This document shows positions 1 through 7,292 of a stretch of 14,391 bases of DNA, piece after piece. Made by a program: the position numbers and the translations under genes. This DNA comes from Candidatus Pollutiaquabacter sp. (GTDB taxonomy: Bacteria; Bacteroidota; Bacteroidia; AKYH767-A; 2013-40CM-41-45). The stretch lies in assembly GCA_903854075.1 (NCBI GenBank), contig CAINVI010000189.1:1-14391 (forward strand), read 5' to 3'. The notes under the pieces are model-generated. The model made no database searches and was not told the DNA's origin. It saw only the letters and a list, made by a program, of their open reading frames with translations. Every line of letters begins with the position of its first letter. The first letter of the stretch is position 1.

Positions 1-270
1 GAAGCCACTGACAGCGGCATGGACGGCAAGCGTCCTTGCAAAGCGACGTTGCTATCGTTGTGGGATCCCAAAGACAATACTACACTGCGTATTGACTTGT
101 GGACGAAGGAAATGCCGGTCGATGATATGAAACGATTTTTCTATGAAAACTTCGCTTCTATGGCTGATACGTATGTACGTGCTACCAATGATGAAGAAGG
201 GGCGCGTTCTATCCGAAAATTCGCCGACGAATTTGCCTTATCGACCGGATTGAAAGGAGAAAAAAAATAA
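1..270 (+). CDS. gldC: GldC-like gliding motility protein (5' end missing)
   Basis: This is the C-terminal 89 codons of a GldC-family protein. The frame is open to the window edge, so the true start lies to the left. The Met at position 19 is internal, because residues encoded before it (EATDSG) continue the same frame. The stretch LLSLWD..TLRIDLWTKEMPVDDMKRFF followed by a conserved S-M-A-D-T-Y-x-R-A-T segment matches what I recall of GldC proteins, which are about 110 residues long, so roughly 20 residues are missing. GldC was named from gliding Bacteroidota, where it is an accessory protein linked to the gliding and type IX secretion machinery. It also occurs in non-gliding species, so motility cannot be inferred. 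No signal peptide or membrane segment is visible in the part present. The gene ends 4 bp before the convergent engB stop. Confidence 0.85.
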   Translation, partial: EATDSGMDGKRPCKATLLSLWDPKDNTTLRIDLWTKEMPVDDMKRFFYENFASMADTYVRATNDEEGARSIRKFADEFALSTGLKGEKK

Positions 271-285
271 ATTTTTATTGTTTTT
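261..285. terminator. A/T-only hairpin between convergent gldC and engB, possible bidirectional terminator
   Basis: An A run, the inverted repeat AATAAA-TT-TTTATT (266-279) and a T run cover the stops of both convergent genes. Read on either strand, the hairpin is followed by several U residues. The stem has no G or C pairs, so it would be weak, and it overlaps coding sequence at both ends. It is the only terminator-like structure at this tail-to-tail junction. Confidence 0.25.
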
Positions 286-889
286 CAGGCGCCTGGAATA
301 ACCGGTTGCATTCTTCAATGTAGAAGAGAATTTCTTCACGACCGGTTCGTTGATCAGCAGAAGTAAGAAAAAGTTGCGGTAAATCTTCCCAGGTTTCGCG
401 TAAGGTGCGTTTGTAGTGCTCTACGGAGCGTATCGTTTGCTGTTTGGATACCTTGTCACACTTCGTGAAAACGATACTGAATGGAATACGGTTTCCGCCG
501 AGCCAGTTAATAAAATCGACATCCTGTTTTTGCGGTTCGTGACGCACGTCGACTAGCACGAAAACCGTCATCATGTTTTCGCGTTTCAGCAAGTAGTCAC
601 GAATCATTTTTTGCCATTTCACGCGTTCTGTCCAGGAGACTTTCGCGTAACCATAACCGGGAAGATCAACGAGGTACCATTGTTCGTTGATCAGAAAGTG
701 ATTGATGAGCTGTGTCTTACCGGGATTCGCAGAAGTTTTGGCCAGTTGTTTTCTACCCGTCAGCATATTGATTAACGAGGATTTGCCCACGTTGGATCGT
801 CCGATGAAGGCATATTCCGGCAACTTTGGTTCCGGACATTTGTCTACGGATGGACTACTGATGGTAAACGTGGCGTCTTTGATGACCAT
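275..889 (-). CDS. engB: Ribosome biogenesis GTPase EngB (YihA/YsxC family)
   Basis: A small TRAFAC-class GTPase of 204 residues, the usual EngB length. It is needed for late assembly of the large ribosomal subunit in the bacteria studied. All G motifs are readable: G1 GRSNVGKS at residues 30-37, the G2 threonine in PGKTQ (56-60), G3 DLPGYG (75-80), G4 TKCD (142-145) and G5 TSA (176-178). The GYGYAKV stretch after G3 is typical of EngB and separates it from Era, Der and MnmE. The protein is cytoplasmic. The gene lies 60 bp downstream of the alpha/beta hydrolase on the same strand and probably shares its transcript. Its stop lies 4 bp from the gldC stop. The first ATG (887-889) gives a normal N-terminus. 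Confidence 0.97.
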   Translation of the reverse strand: MVIKDATFTISSPSVDKCPEPKLPEYAFIGRSNVGKSSLINMLTGRKQLAKTSANPGKTQLINHFLINEQWYLVDLPGYGYAKVSWTERVKWQKMIRDYLLKRENMMTVFVLVDVRHEPQKQDVDFINWLGGNRIPFSIVFTKCDKVSKQQTIRSVEHYKRTLRETWEDLPQLFLTSADQRTGREEILFYIEECNRLFQAPEKQ

Positions 890-905
890 AACGGGGAAGA
901 TCCGG

Positions 906-943
906 TTGGGGATCCCAAAAGAGGTTGCCGGAATAATTTCCGG
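906..943 (-). other. Two small hairpins between the hydrolase and engB genes
   Basis: The 60 bp gap between the two minus-strand genes holds two inverted repeats: CCGGAA-TAAT-TTCCGG (928-943, 6 bp stem, 4 nt loop) and TTGGG-GAT-CCCAA (906-918, 5 bp stem, 3 nt loop). Neither is followed by a U run on the minus strand, so they do not look like intrinsic terminators. They may be RNA processing or stability elements. Function is inferred only. Confidence 0.4.
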
Positions 944-949
944 TGATTA

Positions 950-1711
950 TCAGGCGAAATGTTTTTTCAGCCAGCCACTAAGGTGGTGGTTAAACTGTTC
1001 TGGCTGTTCCATCATCGGGGCGTGTCCGCATTGGTCAATCCAGAAGAGTTCGCTGTTAGGCAGCAAACGGTTGAATTCTTCGGCTACATCCGGCGGCGTG
1101 ACCGTATCCTGCTTTCCCCATATCAGACAGGACGGCCATTTCATCTCAGCCAGGTCATCGCTCATGTTATGACGAATAGCTGATTTGGCCAGGGAAAGGA
1201 TACGAATAAGTTTGCCTTTATCGTTCACGATTCCGTATACCTCATCGACGAGTTCCTTCGTGGCGGTTCGTGGATCGTAGAAGGTGTATTCTACTTTTGT
1301 TTTGATATAATTATAATCCTCACGCTTTGGGAAAGTGCCGCCCATCGCGTTTTCGTAAAGACCGGAACTGCCGGTAAGAACAATGCCTTTTACATTCTCG
1401 GGGTGACGCTTTACATAGACGAGCGTGACGTGACCGCCCAGCGAATTTCCGATGAAGATAATGTCGTTGAGCTGTTTGAACGTGACAAAGTCATGCACGA
1501 ATTCTGCAAGTGCTTTGACGTTCGTGTTCAGTACCGGAAGGGTGTAAATCGGCATCAGCGGGATGATCACGCGATAGTTCGCAGAGAAGTGACCCACGAC
1601 ATCCGTCCAGTTACTAAGTGCGCCGAAGAGTCCGTGCAACAACACCAATGGCTGGCCGCTTCCTTCTTCGATGTATTGAAATTCTCCTTCTTGTTTGATC
1701 TCGTATCCCAT
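950..1711 (-). CDS. Alpha/beta hydrolase of unknown substrate
   Basis: A 253-residue single-domain alpha/beta hydrolase fold enzyme. The oxyanion-hole motif LLHG is at residues 24-27, the nucleophile elbow G-N-S-L-G-G puts the catalytic serine at residue 90, the acid is most likely Asp202 in WGKQD, and the histidine is His230 in CGH. The spacing fits a complete Ser-Asp-His triad. There is no signal peptide or membrane segment, so it should be cytoplasmic. The overall pattern resembles general esterase or hydrolase members of the family, and the sequence does not reveal a substrate. It stands first in a likely two-gene unit with engB and is divergent from the dcw operon. A lid region is plausible around residues 120-180. 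The ATG start places LLHG at the usual distance from the N-terminus. Confidence 0.9.
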   Translation of the reverse strand: MGYEIKQEGEFQYIEEGSGQPLVLLHGLFGALSNWTDVVGHFSANYRVIIPLMPIYTLPVLNTNVKALAEFVHDFVTFKQLNDIIFIGNSLGGHVTLVYVKRHPENVKGIVLTGSSGLYENAMGGTFPKREDYNYIKTKVEYTFYDPRTATKELVDEVYGIVNDKGKLIRILSLAKSAIRHNMSDDLAEMKWPSCLIWGKQDTVTPPDVAEEFNRLLPNSELFWIDQCGHAPMMEQPEQFNHHLSGWLKKHFA

Positions 1712-1725
1712 ATAGGCGATTTCCT

Positions 1726-1733
1726 CAAAAGTA
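1726..1733 (-). promoter_or_regulatory. Candidate Bacteroidota -7 element for the hydrolase-engB unit
   Basis: On the minus strand this reads TACTTTTG, an exact match to the Bacteroidota -7 consensus TAnnTTTG. Transcription would begin near 1719, leaving a leader of only about 8 nt before the ATG at 1711. I see no good TTTG -33 element at the expected distance, so the call rests on the -7 match alone. Confidence 0.4.
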
Positions 1734-1810
1734 GGTAAAAATAAAAAAGCGCGCAGCGTTGAATAGCTGCTATTGGTGCCGATTCATTTTATCCTGACGC
1801 GTAAAGATGG

Positions 1811-1832
1811 GGGCTTATGCAAGCCCGTTTTT
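1811..1832 (+). terminator. Terminator-like hairpin upstream of mraZ
   Basis: GGGCTT (1811-1816), loop ATGC and AAGCCC (1821-1826) form a perfect 6 bp, GC-containing stem, followed by GTTTTT. This is the layout of a short intrinsic terminator reading rightward. No plus-strand gene lies just upstream, so it may stop read-through antisense to the hydrolase, or act in a leader if a promoter lies before 1800. The stem is short, so confidence is moderate. Confidence 0.4.
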
Positions 1833-1848
1833 AGGTCAAAAACCTAAA
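1830..1848 (+). other. Second hairpin between the terminator-like stem and the MraZ operator
   Basis: TTTAGGT (1830-1836), loop CAAAA and ACCTAAA (1842-1848) form a perfect 7 bp stem. Its left arm uses three T residues of the preceding T run, so in RNA this stem would occupy part of the U tract of the upstream hairpin. Whether it works as RNA structure or as a DNA site is unknown. Confidence 0.35.
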
Positions 1849-1857
1849 GTTTTCAAC

Positions 1858-1894
1858 AAAGTGGGAGAAAGTGGCAGAAAGTGGGAAAAATTGG
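1858..1894 (+). promoter_or_regulatory. MraZ operator: four 10-bp-spaced direct repeats
   Basis: Copies of AAAGTGG begin at 1858, 1868 and 1878, and a degenerate copy AAATTGG begins at 1888. The period is exactly 10 bp, about one helical turn. The E. coli MraZ site is described as TGGGN direct repeats separated by 5 nt, and Mycoplasma sites as AAAGTG repeats; this array fits both descriptions. The second copy reads GTGGC instead of GTGGG. It lies 30 bp before the mraZ start, which suggests autoregulation of the dcw operon. A weak -7-like TACATTAG (1897-1904) lies directly after it, so bound MraZ could block the promoter. Confidence 0.88.
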
Positions 1895-1896
1895 TT

Positions 1897-1904
1897 TACA
1901 TTAG
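1897..1904 (+). promoter_or_regulatory. Weak candidate -7 element of the dcw operon promoter
   Basis: TACATTAG differs from the Bacteroidota consensus TAnnTTTG at one defined position. It would start transcription near 1911 with a short leader before the mraZ ATG at 1924. The -33 region would lie inside the MraZ repeats, but no clear TTTG is seen there. The real promoter may be elsewhere in 1712-1860. Confidence 0.25.
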
Positions 1905-1923
1905 CACCACTGAAATCAAGGGG

Positions 1924-2391
1924 ATGGCAGGCTTCATAGGTGAGTTTCATTGTACGATCGACGACAAGGGTCGATTTCTGTTGCCTTCGGGACTGAAAAA
2001 GCAGTTGCCGGCGAAGGAGCAGAAGCGCTTTGTGGTACACCGGGGTTTTGAAAAGCACCTTGTGTTGTATACGCGTAAGGAATGGGAACGTATTTCTGCG
2101 GAAGTCAACTCGCTAAATCTGTATGTCCGCAAGAACCTGGAGTTTGTCCGTAAGTTCAATCGCGGCGCATCCGACATGGAGCTGGATACCAGCAACCGTT
2201 TGCTCGTCCCTAAGACTCTTACCGATTATGCCGGTATCGCCAAGGATATCGTCTTGTTTGCCTTCGGTAACCGGATAGAAATCTGGTCGGAGGAAGAATA
2301 CAAGAAGATGATGAAAGACGATGCCGACGGCTTTGCCAAGCTTGCCGAAGATGTGATGGGCGGCACCAAAAAAGATGACGACAACGAGTAG
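1924..2391 (+). CDS. mraZ: Transcriptional regulator MraZ
   Basis: A 155-residue DNA-binding protein with two AbrB/MazE-like half domains. The first carries DDKGRFLLP (residues 13-21) and the second the matching LDTSNRLLVP (87-96), the usual tandem repeat of MraZ, which forms ring oligomers and binds direct repeats upstream of its own gene. I chose the ATG at 1924 because MAGFIGEFHCTIDDKGR is the normal family N-terminus. The frame stays open back to an ATG at 1807, but that extension would translate straight through the operator and the two hairpins and adds 39 residues with no family resemblance. The acidic C-terminal tail (KKDDDNE) overlaps the rsmH start. It is first in the dcw operon and probably represses it. 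Confidence 0.96.
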   Translation: MAGFIGEFHCTIDDKGRFLLPSGLKKQLPAKEQKRFVVHRGFEKHLVLYTRKEWERISAEVNSLNLYVRKNLEFVRKFNRGASDMELDTSNRLLVPKTLTDYAGIAKDIVLFAFGNRIEIWSEEEYKKMMKDDADGFAKLAEDVMGGTKKDDDNE

Positions 2392-3289
2392 TTATCATGA
2401 TCCGGTTTTACTCCGGGAGAGTGTTGACGCGCTTGGAATCATAAAAGACGGCGTTTATGTAGACGCCACCATGGGAGGAGGAGGTCATACGCGGGAAATA
2501 CTGCGTAGGCTGGGAAGTGAAGGAACGTTATTTGGATTTGATCAGGACGAAGAAGCCGGCAAGAATGCGCCGGTGGATGAACGATTTACCTGGGTTCGAC
2601 ATAATTACCGGTACATGAAACGTTTTTTGCGGTTTTATGATCGATTGCCGGTCCATGGCATACTCGCCGATTTAGGAGTTTCCTCCCATCAGTTCGACGA
2701 AGGCGATCGTGGGTTTTCTATCCGGTTCGATGGGCCGCTGGATATGAGAATGAATCAGGAGGCCGGACTTACTGCTGCAGATATCGTCAATCGTTACTCG
2801 CAGGAGGAGTTGGTCCGCGTGCTTCGGGAATACGGAGAAATTCGAAACGCGTGGGAATTGGCGAAGCGGTTGATCGCTACGCGTGGTCAGGCGCCGTTTA
2901 CTACCACAGCCGGATTGCGTGAAACAGTGCTTCCCTTCGCGGAGCGAGGAAATGAATCACAGTATCTCGCCCGACTCTTTCAGTCGCTGCGCATCGAGGT
3001 GAATGACGAGTTGGGAGCGTTGAAAGAGATGCTAGAGCAAGCAGCTGATGTATTGGCGCCCGGGGGCAAGCTTGTGGTCATCGCCTATCATTCGCTGGAA
3101 GATCGGCTGGTCAAGAATTTTATTGCACACGGAAAATTTGAAGGTGAAGCAGCGAAGGATATCTACGGTAATGTGGCGCAAGTGCCTTTTGCTGCAGCAA
3201 CCCGAAAACCGGTAGAGCCGAATGAGGAGGAGATTGCCCGGAATCCGCGTGCACGAAGTGCTAAAATGAGAATTGCAGTAAAACAGTAA
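2375..3289 (+). CDS. rsmH: 16S rRNA (cytosine-1402-N4)-methyltransferase RsmH
   Basis: A SAM-dependent methyltransferase of 304 residues, formerly MraW, that modifies C1402 in the ribosomal P site region of 16S rRNA. Visible motifs are the SAM-binding loop DATMGGGGHT (30-39), FDQD (55-58), ADLGVSSHQFD (98-108), RGFSIRFDGPLDMRM just after, and the late VIAYHSLEDRLVK block. All are family hallmarks. The start lies 17 bp inside the 3' end of mraZ in another frame, which suggests translational coupling. HDPVLL at residues 8-13 sits at the normal distance from this start. No other ATG in frame would keep that N-terminus. No Shine-Dalgarno is visible. Confidence 0.97.
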   Translation: MTTTSSYHDPVLLRESVDALGIIKDGVYVDATMGGGGHTREILRRLGSEGTLFGFDQDEEAGKNAPVDERFTWVRHNYRYMKRFLRFYDRLPVHGILADLGVSSHQFDEGDRGFSIRFDGPLDMRMNQEAGLTAADIVNRYSQEELVRVLREYGEIRNAWELAKRLIATRGQAPFTTTAGLRETVLPFAERGNESQYLARLFQSLRIEVNDELGALKEMLEQAADVLAPGGKLVVIAYHSLEDRLVKNFIAHGKFEGEAAKDIYGNVAQVPFAAATRKPVEPNEEEIARNPRARSAKMRIAVKQ

Positions 3290-3293
3290 AGGG

Positions 3294-3716
3294 ATGTCAA
3301 CCAATAAAGTCAGGAAGTCCGAAGCAAACGAGGAAGAAACCGGCGAAGTAGCTGAGCCGGTGGCGCCACGTCGTCGCTCGTCGGGATCCGCCCGGACCTT
3401 ATTGAAAAAACTCAATGTGTTTGATTGGTTTGATCGTAATCAGATCGTCAACAACATGCCCTATATTCTTTTCCTGACGTTTCTGGTCATATTATATATC
3501 GCCAACAGTTATTACGCGGAACGAATCATACGCGACATTGATAAAACAAAGACGGAGATGAAAGAGAAAAGTGCCGAGTTCATTTCCACGAGGTCTCAGT
3601 TGATGTACAAAAGCAAACAATCAGAAGTGGCTGACGCTGTCGAAAGTTTAGGGTTGAAGGAAAGTGTAGAGCCGCCTCAAAAATTAACGATTCCTGCTCC
3701 GGTAGAAAAACAATAA
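3294..3716 (+). CDS. ftsL: FtsL-like bitopic cell division protein
   Basis: A 140-residue protein placed where FtsL is encoded, between rsmH and ftsI. It has a charged cytoplasmic N-terminus of about 54 residues, one membrane segment at roughly 55-73 (MPYILFLTFLVILYIANS), and then a periplasmic region rich in charged residues (74-115) that could form the short coiled coil used by FtsL to pair with its FtsB/DivIC partner. The last 25 residues are proline-containing and probably flexible. Bacteroidota FtsL sequences are poorly conserved, so the call rests on position, size and topology rather than sequence motifs. The cytoplasmic part is long compared with E. coli FtsL. It starts 4 bp after rsmH. 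Confidence 0.85.
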   Translation: MSTNKVRKSEANEEETGEVAEPVAPRRRSSGSARTLLKKLNVFDWFDRNQIVNNMPYILFLTFLVILYIANSYYAERIIRDIDKTKTEMKEKSAEFISTRSQLMYKSKQSEVADAVESLGLKESVEPPQKLTIPAPVEKQ

Positions 3717-3724
3717 TATCCCCT

Positions 3725-5830
3725 TTGGAAGCACGTAAGGTCATTCTTTATCGTATTTATATCGCTTTTTTCCTGATCTGTATTTTCGGGATAGTAGTGA
3801 TTATACAGATCGGTAAAATTCAGTTTGTACAGGGGAACTACTGGAAAGACAAGGCGGATAGCCTGATGCTCCAATACATCACTATCGATGCTGCCCGCGG
3901 AAATATTTTCGCCGAAGACGGCGTCAATTTACTGGCTACCTCCGTGCCGATTTATGATGTTCATTTCGATACGCGTGCAGGAGCTATAACCAGCGAAATT
4001 TTTTCGGCAAATGTTGATTCACTGGCACACGGACTGTCTCTCCTCTTCAAAGACAAGTCGCAGCAAGACTATCGTCAGCAACTGGTGACGGCACGGGCGA
4101 AAAAAGAGCGTTACCATCTCATTCGTCGCGGTATTAGTTATCCTGAATTACAACAACTCAAGCAATTGCCGGTTTTTCGAATGGGTCGTTATAAGGGTGG
4201 ATTGCTGGTGGAACAGAAAAGCAAACGAGAGTTGCCATTCCGTGAATTGGCAAAGCGTACCATCGGTACAATGCGTGATGTAAAACCTGTAGGAATTGAA
4301 GAAGCCTTCAATGATGAACTGAAAGGCGTAAGTGGAAAACGATTGATGCAGAAGATTTCCGGTAACACGTGGAAGCCGGTCAACGATAAAGATGAAATTG
4401 AACCGAAAGATGGAAATGATATCATCACGACCATTGACAGAAATATTCAGGACGTAGCGGAAAATTCGCTGGAAGAACATCTTCGCCTTCGGAATGCTGA
4501 TCATGGTTGTGCGATATTGATGGAGGTAGAAACCGGTGAAATCAAAGCTATCGCCAATTTGTCACGTACCAAGGACAGTAGTTATGTAGAAAATTTTAAC
4601 TATGCGATTGCGGAAGCCACGGAGCCAGGGTCCACGTTCAAAATGGCCTCCATGCTGGCAGCTATTGATGACGGATTTGTAGACACTTCGGATGTTCAGT
4701 TTGTCGGTAACGGCGAAACAGTCTACTTCGGACACAAGATGGAAGACGCACATCCGCCACACGAGTCACGACTTACGGTGTCTAAAATATTTGCAACTTC
4801 TTCCAATGTCGGCACTTCCCGAATCATTTATAATAACTATGCCAAGCGCCCTCAGGATTTCATTGATAAGCTTCATTCTTTTGGACTCGGTACGCCGCTC
4901 GGACTTCAGATAAAAGGAGAAGGACAGCCACTAGTGAAAAACACTACCGACAAGTCTTGGTCCGGAATTTCTTTGCCATGGATTTCCATCGGCTATGAGT
5001 CCAAACTTACTCCGTTGCAGATACTTGCCTTTTATAATGCAGTGGCCAATAACGGGCGCATGATTCGTCCCAAATTTGTTAAAGAGGTTCGTCATCGTGG
5101 TCAGTTGGTGCATAGTTATCCTACTGAGATTATTCGCGATTCGATTGCTTCACAGGTGGCCCTCGCTAAAGTGCGCGGACTGATGGAAGGCGTGGTTCAA
5201 TATGGAAGTGGTGCAGTGCTCAACAAATCGCCTTACAAGGTCGCAGGTAAGACCGGTACGGCAAGAATTAACAAACCGAAATTCGGATACAACAAAAACA
5301 ATGTTTCGTATCAGGCATCGTTTGTCGGTTATTTTCCTGCCGACCGTCCTAAGTATTCCTGTATAGTCGTTGTGTATGCACCGTCAAACGATGTATACTA
5401 TGGTGGAGCTGTTGCTGCGCCTGTATTCAAAGACATTGCTGACAAGGTGTATTCGACACGCCTCGATTTGCATGCAGCTCCATTGGAGAAAGACACCAAT
5501 GTGTCGAATCCGCTACCGGTATCAAAAGCCGGTGATCAGAAAGACATGGTTCGTGTACTGGATGAAATGCAGATAGTACATACAACCGTAAGCGAAGCTT
5601 CTTGGGTGGGATCTTCCGCCGATAAGAATGCGGTCAGTTTGTCGCCAAGAAAATATACACAAGGAGGAGTTCCTAATGTCGTAGGCATGGGGCTTCGTGA
5701 TGCATTGTTCTTATTGGAAAACGAAGGACTGAATGTCAAAGTGATGGGTCGAGGTCACGTAGTACATCAATCATTGACGGCGGGGTCCTCCTATAAAAAA
5801 GGTCAAACAATTTCCCTGGAACTGAGATAA
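3725..5830 (+). CDS. ftsI: Septal peptidoglycan transpeptidase FtsI (PBP3-type) with a C-terminal PASTA domain
   Basis: A 701-residue class B penicillin-binding protein. An N-terminal membrane segment (about 10-32) anchors it, a PBP dimer domain follows, and the transpeptidase domain carries the three active-site motifs: S-T-F-K with the acyl-accepting Ser303 and Lys306, S-S-N at 359-361, and K-T-G at 509-511. After the catalytic domain (ending near 575) comes a linker of about 65 residues and one PASTA domain (about 649-701, VPNVVGMGLRDA...). It cross-links septal peptidoglycan together with FtsW. The start is TTG at 3725: no ATG or GTG is found in frame nearby upstream, and MEARKVILYRIY fits the family N-terminus. 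No Shine-Dalgarno is seen. The stop overlaps the murE ATG by one base (TAATG). Confidence 0.96.
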   Translation: MEARKVILYRIYIAFFLICIFGIVVIIQIGKIQFVQGNYWKDKADSLMLQYITIDAARGNIFAEDGVNLLATSVPIYDVHFDTRAGAITSEIFSANVDSLAHGLSLLFKDKSQQDYRQQLVTARAKKERYHLIRRGISYPELQQLKQLPVFRMGRYKGGLLVEQKSKRELPFRELAKRTIGTMRDVKPVGIEEAFNDELKGVSGKRLMQKISGNTWKPVNDKDEIEPKDGNDIITTIDRNIQDVAENSLEEHLRLRNADHGCAILMEVETGEIKAIANLSRTKDSSYVENFNYAIAEATEPGSTFKMASMLAAIDDGFVDTSDVQFVGNGETVYFGHKMEDAHPPHESRLTVSKIFATSSNVGTSRIIYNNYAKRPQDFIDKLHSFGLGTPLGLQIKGEGQPLVKNTTDKSWSGISLPWISIGYESKLTPLQILAFYNAVANNGRMIRPKFVKEVRHRGQLVHSYPTEIIRDSIASQVALAKVRGLMEGVVQYGSGAVLNKSPYKVAGKTGTARINKPKFGYNKNNVSYQASFVGYFPADRPKYSCIVVVYAPSNDVYYGGAVAAPVFKDIADKVYSTRLDLHAAPLEKDTNVSNPLPVSKAGDQKDMVRVLDEMQIVHTTVSEASWVGSSADKNAVSLSPRKYTQGGVPNVVGMGLRDALFLLENEGLNVKVMGRGHVVHQSLTAGSSYKKGQTISLELR

Positions 5831-7290
5831 TGAAGCAGCTGAAAGACATATTGTACAAAGCCGGCATCCAGGAGGTGTTCGGTTCTACAGCTGTTGTTGT
5901 GGTAGACGTATGTTTTGATTCGCGTAAGGTCCGCGAGGGGTCACTGTTTGTGGCGGTTCGCGGAACGCAATCGGATGGTCATAAATTCATACCGCAGGTT
6001 GTGGCACAAGGTGTTACTGCCATAGTTTGTGAAACATTACCGGCAGAAATGCTGCCGACAGTGACTTATGTGCGCGTACCGGATGCCGGAGCTGCGTTAG
6101 GGATCATTGCAGCTAATTTTTTCGATAACCCTTCGGAAAAACTTAAACTAGTGGGTGTCACCGGAACAAACGGAAAAACTACCACAGTCACTTTATTGTA
6201 TCAATTGTTTCGTCAGCTGGGCTACCGTGTCGGACTGCTTTCAACGGTCCGGAACCAGATCAACGATCAGGTAATTCCTAGTACACATACTACTCCGGAT
6301 CCCATTCAGCTTAATGCGCTTCTTTCTGCCATGGTAGAAGAAGATTGTGAGTATGCCTTTATGGAAGTTAGTTCGCATGCCGTCGTACAGCACCGCATTG
6401 CAGGATTGCAATTTGCCGGCGGCGTTTTTACCAATATCACGCACGATCACCTCGATTATCACAAAACGTTCGAAGCCTATCTGAAAGCTAAAAAAGGATT
6501 TTTTGATGGTTTGGGAGAAGACGCCTTCGCGCTGGTCAATGCCGATGATAAGAATGGGATGGTAATGCTGCAAAATACCAAAGCATCCAAACATACTTAT
6601 GGTGTTCGTACCATGGCAGATTTCAAGTGTCGTTTGATAGAAAATCAATTCACAGGACTACTGCTTCATCTCGATGGTCACGATGTGTTATGCCGCTTGG
6701 TGGGAAGCTTTAACGCGTATAATCTGACGGCTGCCTATGCAGTGGCCTTACTGTTGGGCAGGGAAAAACTGGAAGTGCTCACAGCACTAAGTTTACTCGC
6801 GCCGGTCGAAGGGCGATTTGATCATATCACTTCAGCGCAACACGTGATCGGTGTGATTGATTATGCGCATACGCCAGATGCTTTACAGAATGTACTGAAG
6901 ACGTTGCACGATGTTATGGCTGGCGACGGACGCATCATTACGGTGGTAGGTTGCGGCGGCGATCGTGATGCGGAAAAGCGCCCGGTAATGGCCAAGATCG
7001 CCTGCGAGTTGAGTGACCGTGTAATTCTGACCAGCGATAATCCAAGAACCGAGGATCCGGTAGGAATTATTCGTCAAATGGAATCCGGTGTTCCTGTAGG
7101 AGATGTACGTAAAACGCTGTCTATTGTTGACCGCAAAGAAGCTATTAAAACGGCAGTGTCACTGGCTCAACCGGGTGACATCGTATTGCTCGCCGGAAAG
7201 GGACACGAAAAGTACCAGGAAGTAAACGGGATTCGTCATCCGTTTGACGATAAAAAGGTGTTGGAAGAACTTTTTAAAATCATGGCGTAA
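5830..7290 (+). CDS. murE: UDP-MurNAc-L-Ala-D-Glu:meso-diaminopimelate ligase MurE
   Basis: A cytoplasmic Mur ligase of 486 residues that adds the third stem-peptide residue. The ATP-binding loop GTNGKTT is at 112-118, MEVSSHAV follows in the central domain, and the DNPR motif (403-406) in the C-terminal domain is the known signature for meso-diaminopimelate rather than lysine, supported by GKGHEKYQ near the C-terminus. The lysine in YLKAKKGFFDG is the likely carbamylated residue. The ATG shares its A with the ftsI stop codon, a typical coupled junction. The next gene is mraY and not murF, which is normal in Bacteroidota. Confidence 0.97.
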   Translation: MKQLKDILYKAGIQEVFGSTAVVVVDVCFDSRKVREGSLFVAVRGTQSDGHKFIPQVVAQGVTAIVCETLPAEMLPTVTYVRVPDAGAALGIIAANFFDNPSEKLKLVGVTGTNGKTTTVTLLYQLFRQLGYRVGLLSTVRNQINDQVIPSTHTTPDPIQLNALLSAMVEEDCEYAFMEVSSHAVVQHRIAGLQFAGGVFTNITHDHLDYHKTFEAYLKAKKGFFDGLGEDAFALVNADDKNGMVMLQNTKASKHTYGVRTMADFKCRLIENQFTGLLLHLDGHDVLCRLVGSFNAYNLTAAYAVALLLGREKLEVLTALSLLAPVEGRFDHITSAQHVIGVIDYAHTPDALQNVLKTLHDVMAGDGRIITVVGCGGDRDAEKRPVMAKIACELSDRVILTSDNPRTEDPVGIIRQMESGVPVGDVRKTLSIVDRKEAIKTAVSLAQPGDIVLLAGKGHEKYQEVNGIRHPFDDKKVLEELFKIMA

Positions 7291-7292
7291 GC

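Noticed and set aside
286..295. Palindrome CAGGCGCCTG near the 3' end of engB
   Set aside because: A 10 bp palindrome is common by chance. It lies in coding sequence and has no clear tie to termination.
702..1172. Plus-strand open frame of 156 codons
   Set aside because: It runs antisense to engB and the hydrolase, both with full motifs, and its translation resembles no family.
1403..1738. Plus-strand open frame of 111 codons
   Set aside because: It is antisense to the N-terminal half of the alpha/beta hydrolase. Its translation is a charged sequence without a domain pattern.
1762..1774. Small inverted repeat AATAG-CTG-CTATT in the divergent region
   Set aside because: The stem is short and A/T-rich, and no neighbouring signal gives it meaning.
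1807..1923. In-frame N-terminal extension of mraZ starting at an ATG at 1807
   Set aside because: It would translate through both hairpins and the MraZ operator, and the added 39 residues do not resemble the family. The normal MraZ N-terminus begins at 1924.
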